From: Hyphomicrobium_A sp963812795
Lineage (GTDB): Bacteria; Pseudomonadota; Alphaproteobacteria; Rhizobiales; Hyphomicrobiaceae
Assembly (NCBI GenBank): GCA_963812795.1
Contig: CAWEWG010000007.1
Coordinates: 682,001 to 746,000 of the forward strand
DNA length: 64,000 nucleotides
Direction: 5' to 3'
The position numbers and the translations under genes were made by a program. Below, one piece after another: positions 53,923 to 62,506 of this stretch (the stretch's first letter is position 1; every line of letters starts with the position of its first letter). The notes beneath the pieces were generated by a model that was not told the DNA's origin, made no database searches, and saw only the letters and a list, made by a program, of their open reading frames with translations.

Positions 53923-55308
53923 TCAGTAGCCGACCGGCCGCGGCCAGGCCATGGTGAACTGGTCGCCGCGTTTCACGAACTTGTAGCGGTGGAAGGCGAA
54001 CCACGCCGAGACGACGATGTAGAACACCATCATCGCCACGAGCTGCGTGCCGTAGCCGAGGAACACCGCGAAGTAGGTGACCGCGCAGAGCAGGAACAGC
54101 ACGATCGCCGGCAGCGGGTGGAACGGATGCACGTAGCCGCGCCGGATCGTGCCCAGCGGCCACTTCTTGCGGAACATCCACATGTTGAAGGACATGAAGG
54201 TGTAGCCGAGAAGGCCCGACAGGATCGAGAAGGTGATCACCTGATCGAGCGGCGCGCCGAGCGCGAAGATGAGCGCGACCGGAACCAGGAACACGATCGA
54301 CCGGAACGGCGTGCGGTACTTCGGATGCACGGCGCCGAACCACACCGGCAGGTAGCGATCGCGTCCCATGGAGAACCAGGCGCGCGAGGCGTCGTTGATG
54401 CAGCCGTTGGCCGAGGCCAGCGTCGAGAAGATGGTGCCGACGAACAGGAACACCATCAGCCACAGCGAGCCGGTGAGCCGCGCCGCATCGAACAGCGGCG
54501 TGATCGCCTGACCCAGATACTCCCACGGCATCAGGCCGACGCAGATGTACCAGGTCATCGTCGCCGCCACGAGCAGCGTGATCATGCCGGTCATCGTGCC
54601 GAGCGGCAGCGCGCGCGCCGGCGAGCGAACCTCTTCGGCCGCCTGCGTCGTACCCTCGATGCCGAGGTAGAACCACAGGCCGAAGTGCAGCGCCGCGATG
54701 ACGCCGAGCCAGCCGTAGGGCAACCCGGTGAGCAGCTCCGCCGGCTTCAGGACGTCGTCGGTCCACGGGCGAACGGCCGCGAACAGCACGACGATGGCGA
54801 AGCAGGCGATGGCCGTGATGATGAGGCTGAAGGTGAGCGTCGCGAACACGCCGCGATAGTTGAGCCATGCCAGCGCAATGATGGTGAGCACGATGAACGG
54901 CTTGTCGTGCACGCCTTCGAAGCCCGCCATGCCGCCTACCGCCTGCACGAGGTAGCCGGCGGTAATGGCGTTGCCGGCTTCGAGCATGGTGTAGGCGAGG
55001 ACGAGGAACAGGCCGACATTGAAGGCCATGAGCGGGCCGACGATGTGCTTGGCCTGCGCGTACTGACCGCCGGCGGCGGCGACCGTCGAGGTCACCTCCG
55101 AGTCGATCATGGCGACGCAGGTGTAGAGCAGGCCCGCCGTCCAGCAGGCGATGAGGGCGGCGAGGGCGCCGCCTTTGCCGACGGCGAAGTTCCAGCCCAT
55201 GTACTCGCCGACGAGCACGATGCCGACGCCGAGAGCCCAGACATGGCCGGGGCCGAGCACGCGCAAGAGGGAGACCTTCTCCCCGTGGATTGCTGTTGTC
55301 TGAGTCAC
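53923..55308 (-). CDS. APC-superfamily amino acid/amine permease
   Basis: 461 residues from a GTG start that overlaps the upstream stop (GTGA). About twelve membrane segments. APC features: GVGIVLVGEYMGWNFAVGKG in helix 1 with the unwound glycine region, SEVTSTVAAAGGQYAQAKHI, then LWFYLGIEGTTQAAEEVRSP (helix 6 region) and STLASANGCINDASRAWFSM. Closest in style to ethanolamine permeases. Location suggests uptake of methylamine, a methylated amine or N-methylglutamate (inference). Coupled to three small membrane proteins upstream. Confidence 0.85.
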   Translation of the reverse strand: MTQTTAIHGEKVSLLRVLGPGHVWALGVGIVLVGEYMGWNFAVGKGGALAALIACWTAGLLYTCVAMIDSEVTSTVAAAGGQYAQAKHIVGPLMAFNVGLFLVLAYTMLEAGNAITAGYLVQAVGGMAGFEGVHDKPFIVLTIIALAWLNYRGVFATLTFSLIITAIACFAIVVLFAAVRPWTDDVLKPAELLTGLPYGWLGVIAALHFGLWFYLGIEGTTQAAEEVRSPARALPLGTMTGMITLLVAATMTWYICVGLMPWEYLGQAITPLFDAARLTGSLWLMVFLFVGTIFSTLASANGCINDASRAWFSMGRDRYLPVWFGAVHPKYRTPFRSIVFLVPVALIFALGAPLDQVITFSILSGLLGYTFMSFNMWMFRKKWPLGTIRRGYVHPFHPLPAIVLFLLCAVTYFAVFLGYGTQLVAMMVFYIVVSAWFAFHRYKFVKRGDQFTMAWPRPVGY

Positions 55309-55499
55309 CGGTGGCCCCCTTGGTGCGGAGGATCGATGACGAGCACGTCGTCGATCTCGCCTTCTCTCGACGAGAGCAGCGTCTGTTCCGAGTACTTGGC
55401 GTTGGTGCGGATCATGTCGAAAAGCATCCACAGACCGAGGACGGCGGAGATGCCCCAGGCTGCGTATTCGAGCAGCTGGAAGTTGTTGAGATTTTCCAT
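55305..55499 (-). CDS. small membrane protein 3 of permease operon
   Basis: 64 residues, MENLNNFQLLEYAAWGISAV then a single hydrophobic helix to LMFDM-like LGLWMLFDMIRTNAKY and an acidic tail (SSREGEIDDVLVIDPPHQGG). Its stop overlaps the permease GTG. No family known. Its small size and tight coupling suggest an accessory subunit of the transporter. Confidence 0.65.
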   Translation of the reverse strand: MENLNNFQLLEYAAWGISAVLGLWMLFDMIRTNAKYSEQTLLSSREGEIDDVLVIDPPHQGGHR

Positions 55500-55511
55500 T
55501 GAAGCTCTCCG

Positions 55512-55892
55512 TTACCGGTCGAAGCGCTCGGAGATGACGTCCTTGTATTCCTTCGCCGAGAGGCGGAAGACGAACACGAAGTAGACGATCACCACGAGGG
55601 CCGTGAGGATGAGTGCCGGTAGGCTGAAGGAGTAGTCGAAGCGCGAGGCGATCATGTCGTGGGCGGTCTCTGGCGTGAAGCCGAGCTTCTCCCACTGCGC
55701 CTGCATGGTCGCGTTCTGTCCCATGCCCGCCCACGTCTTGTCGGCGAACTCGATTGCCGTCTTGCCGCCGCCGGCGAGCCCGAAGTAGACGGGCGCGAAC
55801 AAGCTGGCGACCACGAGGACGAGGAGGAACAGCGAGTCGATCAGCTGACCGAACTTCGACTGCTCCGGCGGTTGATAAGGTGCTTTGGCCAT
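55512..55892 (-). CDS. small membrane protein 2 of permease operon
   Basis: 126 residues from MAKAPYQPPEQSKFGQLIDS. Two membrane helices (about 20-45, LFLLVLVVASLFAPVYFGLA, and 93-115, LPALILTALVVIVYFVFVFR) with a ~45-residue extracytoplasmic loop between them (GGGKTAIEFADKTWAGMGQN). Ends RLSAKEYKDVISERFDR. No family recognised. Lies 12 bases upstream of the third small gene. Confidence 0.7.
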   Translation of the reverse strand: MAKAPYQPPEQSKFGQLIDSLFLLVLVVASLFAPVYFGLAGGGKTAIEFADKTWAGMGQNATMQAQWEKLGFTPETAHDMIASRFDYSFSLPALILTALVVIVYFVFVFRLSAKEYKDVISERFDR

Positions 55893-55903
55893 GTGTCCCT
55901 CCC

Positions 55904-56194
55904 TCAAGCCGTGACGCGCGCGGCGTCGAGGTAGTGGATGTCGAGGCCGTAGATGTGATCCTTGTCACCGGAGTAGTGCTGGATCATCGCCAGGATCGAG
56001 GCGGTGTTGAAGAGGAGTACGATGCCGCCGGATATGGCGAGGGCATACATGACCTCGGGTGTGCCGACGAGGGGCAGCACCTTCCAGAAGACAAATCCGT
56101 ATGTCGCCCAGAGAGCGGCGACGGCAAATACTGCCCATCGCCGATCTCCCGCGTACATGGATTGCACGCGCAAATCGTTAGTGCTCTTTTGCAT
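55904..56194 (-). CDS. small membrane protein 1 of permease operon
   Basis: 96 residues, MQKSTNDLRVQSMYAGDRRW then two membrane helices (WAVFAVAALWATYGFVFWKV and VMYALAISGGIVLLFNTASI) and a soluble tail (HYSGDKDHIYGLDIHYLDAA). First gene of the leftward transcript; the palindrome at 56234-56250 lies 40 bases upstream. No family known. Confidence 0.7.
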   Translation of the reverse strand: MQKSTNDLRVQSMYAGDRRWAVFAVAALWATYGFVFWKVLPLVGTPEVMYALAISGGIVLLFNTASILAMIQHYSGDKDHIYGLDIHYLDAARVTA

Positions 56195-56233
56195 TGAGCT
56201 CCCCTTGGCTAGCTTTCATTCCACCCGAGCGAA

Positions 56234-56250
56234 GTTGCCTTAGAGGCAAC
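56234..56250. promoter_or_regulatory. candidate operator in divergent methylamine promoter region
   Basis: GTTGCCT-TAG-AGGCAAC, a perfect inverted repeat with 7-base arms. It is 40 bases before the leftward small-membrane-protein gene and about 216 bases before mgdA. It shares TTnCCY-N3-AGGnAA with two other sites in the cluster. Confidence 0.55.
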
Positions 56251-56465
56251 CTATTTTTATATGCGGAAAATTCTGCGACGGGTTGACGCAAGTTGTCAAG
56301 CCGCTGAGGCCCTGATTTTCCGCGGCCTTGGAGAGTCAAGCCTATTAATTCCGCAGCATGGTGATACTTCGGGCACTTGAATGATCGGAAATTTTCTTGC
56401 ACTCTGGGAATTGACATGTGGCGCTTCCCGCGCATTCCCCGTGGCCGTCGGAGGCCGATAGATCA

Positions 56466-57707
56466 ATGCCCTTCGCCCTCCTGAAGTACGCGCTGGCCAA
56501 GGAACATCCGGACGATCCGCACTTCCGCTGGAGCCCGGAGCTCAAGTCCTCCTACGACGTGATCGTCATCGGCGCCGGCGGGCACGGTCTGGCCATCGCC
56601 TACTATCTCGCCACCCAGCACGGCATCAAGAACGTCTGCGTGCTCGACAAGGGCTGGCTGGCGGGCGGCAACACCGCGCGCAACACCACGATCATCCGCG
56701 CCAACTACCTGACGCCGGAAGGCGTGCTGTTCTACAAAGAATCCGTCGAGCTGTGGCGCGGGCTGTCGAACGATCTCGACATCAACATGATGTACTCCGA
56801 GCGCGGGCACTTCACGCTCGCCCACACGGACGCCGCGATGCGCACGGCGCGCTGGCGCGCCGAGGTCAACAAGCATCTCGGCGTCAGCTCGGAGGTCATC
56901 GGGGCGGACGAGGTCAAGCGGCTGTGCCCGACCATCAACATTTCCGACGACGTGCGCTATCCGATCCTCGGCGCTCTCTATCATCCGCCGGGCGCCATCG
57001 CGCGCCACGACGCCGTCGCCTGGGGCTACGCCAAGGAGGCGATCAAGCGCGGTGTCGAAGTGCACACGCAGACCGGCGTCAACAGGATCCTGATCGAGAA
57101 CGGCCGCGCCGTCGGCGTCGAGACGAGCCGCGGCGTCATCCGTGCCGACAAGATCGTACAGGCCGTCGCGGGCGCATCCAGCGAAGTGGCGCGCATGGCC
57201 GGGTTCCTGCTGCCCATCCGCACCATTCCGCTGCAGGCGTGCGTCTCCGAGCCGGTGAAGCCGATCCTCGACCAGATCATCGTGTCGGGCTCACTCCACG
57301 TCTACATCTCGCAATCGGCGCGCGGCGAAATGGTGATGGGCGGCGCCACCGACCCCTACGGCCTCTACTCGTCGCGCTCGACGCTCGATTTCAAGGAAAG
57401 CCTGATGGCGCACATGCTCGAGCTGTTCCCGTTCATGGGCGAGCTGAAGGTGCTGCGCCAGTGGGCCGGCATGGCCGATATGACGCCGGACTTCTCGCCG
57501 GTGATGGGGCTGACGCCGGTGCAGAACTACTACATCGACGCCGGGTGGGGCACGTGGGGGTTCAAGGCGACGCCCGTTTGCGGGGTACGCATGGCCGAGT
57601 GCATCGCCACCGACAAGCAGCCGGATCTGTTGAAGCCATTCGCGCTCGATCGCTTCCGTACCTTCGATCTCGTCGGCGAAAAGGGCGCAGCTTCGGTCGG
57701 CCACTAA
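56466..57707 (+). CDS. mgdA: N-methylglutamate dehydrogenase subunit A (SoxB-like)
   Basis: 413 residues from MPFALLKYALAKEHPDDPHF; an in-frame ATG 48 bases earlier is less likely. FAD-binding DVIVIGAGGHGLAIAYYLAT near residues 31-50, then GGNTARNTTIIRANYLTPEG, and His181 in ARHDAVAWGYAKEA, in the region carrying covalent FMN in sarcosine oxidase beta. The C-terminal motif IDAGWGTWGFKATPVCG follows. It oxidises the N-methyl group of N-methylglutamate. A homologous heterotetrameric sarcosine oxidase beta is the alternative, but linkage to mgs/gmaS favours this call. Confidence 0.92.
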   Translation: MPFALLKYALAKEHPDDPHFRWSPELKSSYDVIVIGAGGHGLAIAYYLATQHGIKNVCVLDKGWLAGGNTARNTTIIRANYLTPEGVLFYKESVELWRGLSNDLDINMMYSERGHFTLAHTDAAMRTARWRAEVNKHLGVSSEVIGADEVKRLCPTINISDDVRYPILGALYHPPGAIARHDAVAWGYAKEAIKRGVEVHTQTGVNRILIENGRAVGVETSRGVIRADKIVQAVAGASSEVARMAGFLLPIRTIPLQACVSEPVKPILDQIIVSGSLHVYISQSARGEMVMGGATDPYGLYSSRSTLDFKESLMAHMLELFPFMGELKVLRQWAGMADMTPDFSPVMGLTPVQNYYIDAGWGTWGFKATPVCGVRMAECIATDKQPDLLKPFALDRFRTFDLVGEKGAASVGH

Positions 57708-57725
57708 TCGGGACACCCAGCCACA

Positions 57726-58016
57726 ATGAAAATTCTGACGTGCCCGATCAACGGGCCGCGCAACATAACGGAGTTCGTCTGGGGCGGCGAGATGAAGGCG
57801 ATGCCGGACGCCGCATCGAGCGACGACCAATGGACCGAGTATCTGTTCCTCGATGAGAACCTCGCCGGCGAGATCTACGAATGGTGGCTGCATGCGCCGA
57901 CCAACACCTGGTTCATCGCGCGCCGCAACACCGTGACCGACAACATCCTCGAGACGATGACGGTCGACGCTTACTTTGCGCGCCAGCCAAACGACGTGAG
58001 CGGGAGCGCAGTATGA
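57726..58016 (+). CDS. mgdB: N-methylglutamate dehydrogenase subunit B (SoxD-like)
   Basis: 96 residues, MKILTCPINGPRNITEFVWG to the acidic middle and EWWLHAPTNTWFIARRNTVT. In sarcosine oxidase the delta subunit binds zinc through Cys6, Cys9, His59 and Cys63. Here Cys6 and the His (His56) are kept, but positions equivalent to Cys9 and Cys63 are Asn9 and Asn60. The subunit therefore probably lacks the zinc site. Overlaps mgdC by 4 bases. Confidence 0.9.
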   Translation: MKILTCPINGPRNITEFVWGGEMKAMPDAASSDDQWTEYLFLDENLAGEIYEWWLHAPTNTWFIARRNTVTDNILETMTVDAYFARQPNDVSGSAV

Positions 58017-60931
58017 GCGCAGGCGGGGATGCGGGCCGTCTCGAGGGCGCCGACTACGGACTGCTGATCGATCGCAAGCGGCCGTTGTCATTCAGCTTCG
58101 ATGGCCGCATGCACAGCGGTTATGAAGGCGACGTGATTGCCTCGGCGCTATACGCCGAGGGGCGGACGCTGCTGTCGCGCTCGTTCAAGTATCACCGGCC
58201 GCGCGGCGTGCTGACCATGGCCGGGCAAGACGCCAACACCATGGTGCAGGTGGGGGCGCAGCCCAACGTGCGGGCCGATCAGCATGCGCTCGCCGACGGC
58301 ATGGCGGTTACGTCAATCAACCGCCTCGGCTCGCTCGATCACGACCTCTATGCGGTTATGGGCCTGTTCGGCCGCTTCCTACCGGTCGGCTTCTATTACA
58401 AGGCGTTCTACTGGCCGCGCGGCGTCTGGCAGCACCTGTTCGAGCGTCCCATCCGCATCATGGCTGGCCTCGGCACGCTGAAGCCCGGCGCCCCGCACAA
58501 GTACTACGACAAGGCCTATCTGTTCGCCGACGTACTGGTGACCGGCGGCGGCCCCGCGGGCCTCGAGGCGGCGATCGCCGCAGCCGAAGGGGGCGCCGAC
58601 ACGCTTCTCGTCGACGACGGCGAACAAATCGGCGGCTCGCTGCTCTACAGCCGTGATGGTGGAGACCGTGCCAGCGTGGTCGCGCGGCGCGCGGACCTCG
58701 TGCGGCGCGCCAGCGCCCTGCCCAACCTGCGCATCATGACCGGCACGACCGTCACCGGAATGTTTTCCGACAACTGGGCGTCCGCGGTGCGCGGCAGCCG
58801 CTTCTTCAAGATCCGCAGCAAGCAGACGGTGATCGCCACCGGCGCCTTCGATCAACCGCTGGTGTTCCGCAACAACGACCGCCCCGGCATCATGTTCTCC
58901 GATGCGGCGCAGCGGCTGATGAGACTTTACGGGGTGAAACCCGGTACGCGCGCCGTCATCGCCACGTCGAACCGCTTCGGCTATGAGGCGGCGCTCGATC
59001 TGCTCGATGCGGGCATCGCCGTGGCGGCCGTTGTCGACCTCAACCCGACCGCCGACAGCCCTTCATCGGAAGCCGTACGGGCGCGCGGCGTGCGCATCAT
59101 TCCCGGCTCAACGCTGGTCGATTCCAAGGGGCGCCGGCACGTGTCGTCGGTCGCCGTATCCCGCATCACTGGTGAGGGCAAGACGGCGCCCGACCGCGAG
59201 TGGATCGACTGCGACCTCGTCTTGATGAGCGTCGGCTTCTCGCCCTCGCTCAATCTCGCCAGCCATGCCGGCGCCAAGGTCATCTTCGACCCGGCGATCA
59301 ATATGCACCGCGCCACCGATGCTCCCGCCGGCCTATCGCTTGTCGGTGCCGCGGCCGGCGTGTGGTCGCAGGCGGCCGTGATCGGCGATAGCCGTCACGC
59401 CGGCGCGGCGGCGGCGGCAAGCGCGCGCGGCGCTCCCTCGGAAACGCGCGCCTCGGCTGCGACGGACCCATCGGCCACGCTGATCAATCACCCCTATCCG
59501 ATCTTCGGTGCCAAGGATCACGACTTCATCGACTTCGACGAGGACTTGCAGTCGAAGGACATCGTCAACACGGTCAAGGACGGGTACGACGACATCCAAT
59601 TGGTGAAGCGCTATTCGACCGCCGGGCTCGGCCCGAGCCAGGGCCGCCACGCCAACCTCAACACCATTCGCATCGTCGCGCGCGAGACCGGCAAGTCGAT
59701 CGAATCCATCGGCACGACGACCTATCGCCCGCCGCTGGTGCCGGAGAAGTTCGCCGCCCTCGCCGGCCGCGGTTTCGAGCCGGTGCGCCACACGGCCATG
59801 CATCATCGCCATGTCGAGGCGGGTGCGCAGATGATGATCGCCGGGCTGTGGATGCGCCCCGCCTACTACGGGCAGAAGAACGATGCCACGCGTTCGATCG
59901 AGCGCGAGGTACGCGCGGTGCGCGAAGGCGTCGGCATGATCGACGTGTCGACGCTGGGCGGCCTCGACGTGCGCGGGCCGGACGCCGCCGCGTTCATCGA
60001 GCGCATGTATACCTGGGCGTACGAAAAGCAGCAGATCGGCCGCGCACGTTATGCGCTGATGACCGATCAGACGGGCGTCGTCATTGACGACGGCGTCGCC
60101 GCGCGCCTGCACGAGCGCCACTACTACGTCACGGCGACGACCGGCGCCGTCGATCAGGTCTACCGGCAAATGACCTGGTTCAACTCGCAGTGGAAGATGG
60201 ATGTCGACGTCGCCAACGTCACCGCCGCCTACGCCGGCATCAACCTTGCCGGCCCGCAGGCGCGGGCGGTGATCGAAAAGCTCGACAGCGACATCGATTT
60301 CTCGGCGACGGCATTTCCCTACATGGCAGCGCGGGTCGGCCAGCTCGCCGGCATTCCGGTGCGCATTTTGCGCGTCGGTTTCGTCGGCGAGCTGGGCTAC
60401 GAGATCCATTGCCCATCGGGGCTCGGCGAGGCGCTGTGGGACCGTCTGATGGAGGCCGGGAAGCCGTTCCGCATCGCGCCTTTCGGCGTCGAGGCGCAGC
60501 GCATTCTGCGGCTGGAGAAGGGTCATATCATCGTCGGTCAGGACACCGATGGCCTGACGCATCCGGCGGAAGCCAACATGGAATGGGCGCTGGGCAAGAA
60601 GAAGCCGTTCTATGTCGGCAAGCGCGCCGTCGACATGCAGATGGCCAAGGGGGTCGCGCGCAAGCTCGCCGGCTTTGCGCTCATCGACGCGGCGGCGCCG
60701 TCGCCGAAGGAATGCCATCTCATCATCCGTAACGGCGACATCGCCGGGCGCGTCACGTCCGTCGTGCGCTCGCCGACTCTGGGCAAGGTGGTCGGCCTCG
60801 CCTATCTGCCGCCCGATCTCGCCGAGCCCGGCAAGCGCTTCGAAATCCGCGTCGATGGCGGCCGCATGGTTGCCGCCGAGACCGTGGCGACGCCATTCTA
60901 CGATCCAGAAAACAAGCGCCAAGAGCTGTGA
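58013..60931 (+). CDS. mgdC: N-methylglutamate dehydrogenase subunit C (SoxA-like)
   Basis: 972 residues. Ferredoxin-like N-terminal domain (DRKRPLSFSFDGRMHSGYEG, SFKYHRPRGVLTMAG), an NAD/FAD Rossmann pair (VTGGGPAGLEAAIAAAEGGA; VIATGAFDQPLVFRNNDRPG), then the C-terminal GcvT/tetrahydrofolate-binding domain from about residue 590 (MRPAYYGQKNDATRSIEREV, VGMIDVSTLGGLDVRGPDAA, VGFVGELGYEIHCPSGLGEA). It passes the methyl-derived C1 unit to tetrahydrofolate as 5,10-methylene-THF. Intact. Separated from mgdD by 14 bases. Confidence 0.93.
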   Translation: MSAGGDAGRLEGADYGLLIDRKRPLSFSFDGRMHSGYEGDVIASALYAEGRTLLSRSFKYHRPRGVLTMAGQDANTMVQVGAQPNVRADQHALADGMAVTSINRLGSLDHDLYAVMGLFGRFLPVGFYYKAFYWPRGVWQHLFERPIRIMAGLGTLKPGAPHKYYDKAYLFADVLVTGGGPAGLEAAIAAAEGGADTLLVDDGEQIGGSLLYSRDGGDRASVVARRADLVRRASALPNLRIMTGTTVTGMFSDNWASAVRGSRFFKIRSKQTVIATGAFDQPLVFRNNDRPGIMFSDAAQRLMRLYGVKPGTRAVIATSNRFGYEAALDLLDAGIAVAAVVDLNPTADSPSSEAVRARGVRIIPGSTLVDSKGRRHVSSVAVSRITGEGKTAPDREWIDCDLVLMSVGFSPSLNLASHAGAKVIFDPAINMHRATDAPAGLSLVGAAAGVWSQAAVIGDSRHAGAAAAASARGAPSETRASAATDPSATLINHPYPIFGAKDHDFIDFDEDLQSKDIVNTVKDGYDDIQLVKRYSTAGLGPSQGRHANLNTIRIVARETGKSIESIGTTTYRPPLVPEKFAALAGRGFEPVRHTAMHHRHVEAGAQMMIAGLWMRPAYYGQKNDATRSIEREVRAVREGVGMIDVSTLGGLDVRGPDAAAFIERMYTWAYEKQQIGRARYALMTDQTGVVIDDGVAARLHERHYYVTATTGAVDQVYRQMTWFNSQWKMDVDVANVTAAYAGINLAGPQARAVIEKLDSDIDFSATAFPYMAARVGQLAGIPVRILRVGFVGELGYEIHCPSGLGEALWDRLMEAGKPFRIAPFGVEAQRILRLEKGHIIVGQDTDGLTHPAEANMEWALGKKKPFYVGKRAVDMQMAKGVARKLAGFALIDAAAPSPKECHLIIRNGDIAGRVTSVVRSPTLGKVVGLAYLPPDLAEPGKRFEIRVDGGRMVAAETVATPFYDPENKRQEL

Positions 60932-60945
60932 CGAGGAGCTTGAAC

Positions 60946-61653
60946 ATGGTCGACGCCGTCGCTTATGCGCGCCGTTCCCCGCTGCGCCGTCGCCTCGACA
61001 AGGAGGGTGCCGCGTGGGTGGGCTTGGGCGACGTCGCCATTGCCGAAAGGGTCGGCCGCGCCGCTGAACAGGGACGTATCGGTATCGCCGACCTGTCGCC
61101 GCTGCCGCGTCTGGGCTTCAAAGGCCGCGGCACCATCGCCGCCATGCAGGCGCGCGGCATCACGCTCGAGGCAACGCCCAATCGCGCCTTCCGCCAGCCG
61201 GACGGCGGCTTGTGCCTCGTCCTGGCGCCGGGCGAGGTGATCCTCCTCTCCAATCTTGCCGGCGACGGTGAGAGGCTGGCACAACTCGAAAGCGGGTGGC
61301 GCATCGAGGACGAGGAGCGCACCTATCCGCTGCCCCGCCGCGACAGCCATGCCTGGCTGGCCGTATCCGGCGAGCCGCTGCCCGAGATGTTCGCCAAGCT
61401 CTGCGCTATCGACCTGCGGCGGGACAAGTTTGCCGATCTCGCCATTGCACAAACGTCGATTGCGAAGATGTCGGCGATCCTTGTCCGCGCCGATATCGGC
61501 GCCGACCCCGTTTTCCACTTGCTTGTGGATAGTGCTGCCGCCCTATACTTCTGCGATTGTCTCCTCGATGCGGCCGGCGAGTTCGGCGGACGCATCGTCG
61601 GCTGGAAAGCATTGCAGAAGTCGAAGGCGAATGAAGAAGACCAGCACGCGTGA
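60946..61653 (+). CDS. mgdD: N-methylglutamate dehydrogenase subunit D (SoxG-like)
   Basis: 235 residues from MVDAVAYARRSPLRRRLDKE. Matches the sarcosine oxidase gamma style: GIADLSPLPRLGFKGRGTIA, RQPDGGLCLVLAPGEVILLS, the repeated strand WRIEDEERTYPLPRRDSHAW, and CAIDLRRDKFADLAIAQTSI. A GcvT-like fold with a structural role in the complex. The last 23 bases overlap the start of the XRE-cupin gene. Confidence 0.88.
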   Translation: MVDAVAYARRSPLRRRLDKEGAAWVGLGDVAIAERVGRAAEQGRIGIADLSPLPRLGFKGRGTIAAMQARGITLEATPNRAFRQPDGGLCLVLAPGEVILLSNLAGDGERLAQLESGWRIEDEERTYPLPRRDSHAWLAVSGEPLPEMFAKLCAIDLRRDKFADLAIAQTSIAKMSAILVRADIGADPVFHLLVDSAAALYFCDCLLDAAGEFGGRIVGWKALQKSKANEEDQHA

Positions 61654-62413
61654 AAAGGGCCCGGCAAAAGCGCGCGTCGTCGAAAGTCCGCTCGACGCGC
61701 TGACCGAGCCCGTACGCGACGCGGGCACGAGCGCAAAGCCGGCGCCGGGACGCGTTTCCCGCCACGTCACCGCCAAGAAAATACCGCTCGCCGCCGGCGA
61801 GCAGGATCCGCACGCGCTGCAGGGCGCCCGCGACAACATGCTGGAAGTCGCCATCGGACGCGAGGTGCGCGGCTTTCGCAATAAGCTCGGCATCACGGCG
61901 TCGGACCTCGCGCGCGCCGCCGATCTGTCGCTCGGCATGCTGTCGAAAATCGAGAACGGCGTCACGTCGGCCTCGCTGACGACGCTGCAGCGTCTGTCGA
62001 AGGCGCTTGGCGTGCCGGTGACCTCGCTGTTTCGCCGTTTCGAGGAGCGGCGCGACGCGGTGTTCGTATCCGCCGGCCAGGGGCTGCTGATCGAGCGCCG
62101 CGGCACGCGCGCCGGGCACCAATATCAATTGCTCGGCCACACGGGCGGGCTGTCCGGCTCGGTCGTCGTCGAGCCGTATGTCATCACCCTGACGGAAGAG
62201 TCCGAGGTGTTTCCGCTGTTCCAGCACGGCGGGCATGAGCTGATCTTCGTGCTCGAGGGCGAGGTCGTCTACCGCCACGCCGACAAGCTCTATCCGATGA
62301 AGCCGGGCGACAGCCTGTTCTTCGACGCCGACGCCCCGCACGGTCCGGAAGAGCTGGTGAAGCTCCCAATCCGTTTTCTGTCCGTGATCAGCTACTCGCG
62401 CGAGCTCACCTGA
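61631..62413 (+). CDS. XRE-cupin transcriptional regulator
   Basis: 260 residues. A basic, Ala/Lys-rich N-terminal extension of about 60 residues, then the XRE helix-turn-helix REVRGFRNKLGITASDLARA, LSLGMLSKIENGVTSASLTT, LQRLSKALGVPVTSLF, and a C-terminal cupin (QHGGHELIFVLEGEVVYRHA, PMKPGDSLFFDADAPHGPEE). This architecture is common in regulators of amine and gamma-glutamylated compound catabolism (PuuR-like). Overlaps mgdD by 23 bases. Probably controls the cluster through the shared inverted repeats. Confidence 0.88.
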   Translation: MKKTSTREKGPAKARVVESPLDALTEPVRDAGTSAKPAPGRVSRHVTAKKIPLAAGEQDPHALQGARDNMLEVAIGREVRGFRNKLGITASDLARAADLSLGMLSKIENGVTSASLTTLQRLSKALGVPVTSLFRRFEERRDAVFVSAGQGLLIERRGTRAGHQYQLLGHTGGLSGSVVVEPYVITLTEESEVFPLFQHGGHELIFVLEGEVVYRHADKLYPMKPGDSLFFDADAPHGPEELVKLPIRFLSVISYSRELT

Positions 62414-62462
62414 CCGTCCGCATACTGAACGGGTGCTTGCCAAAGCCCAGACCGATGAATAT

Positions 62463-62483
62463 CTATTTCCTGCAAGGAAATAG
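62463..62483 (+). promoter_or_regulatory. candidate operator before glutamine amidotransferase
   Basis: Perfect inverted repeat: arms CTATTTCCT and AGGAAATAG with a 3-base centre GCA. Core TTTCCTGCAAGGAAA. It lies 23 bases before the amidotransferase ATG and 50 bases after the XRE-cupin stop. Confidence 0.65.
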
Positions 62484-62506
62484 ACTGTTGAGGTCGATGG
62501 GGCTTG

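Noticed and set aside
56466..61653. mgdABCD as heterotetrameric sarcosine oxidase soxBDAG
   Set aside because: The proteins are homologous, but the neighbours are gmaS and mgsABC rather than folate and serine genes, and the delta-like subunit lacks two zinc ligands.
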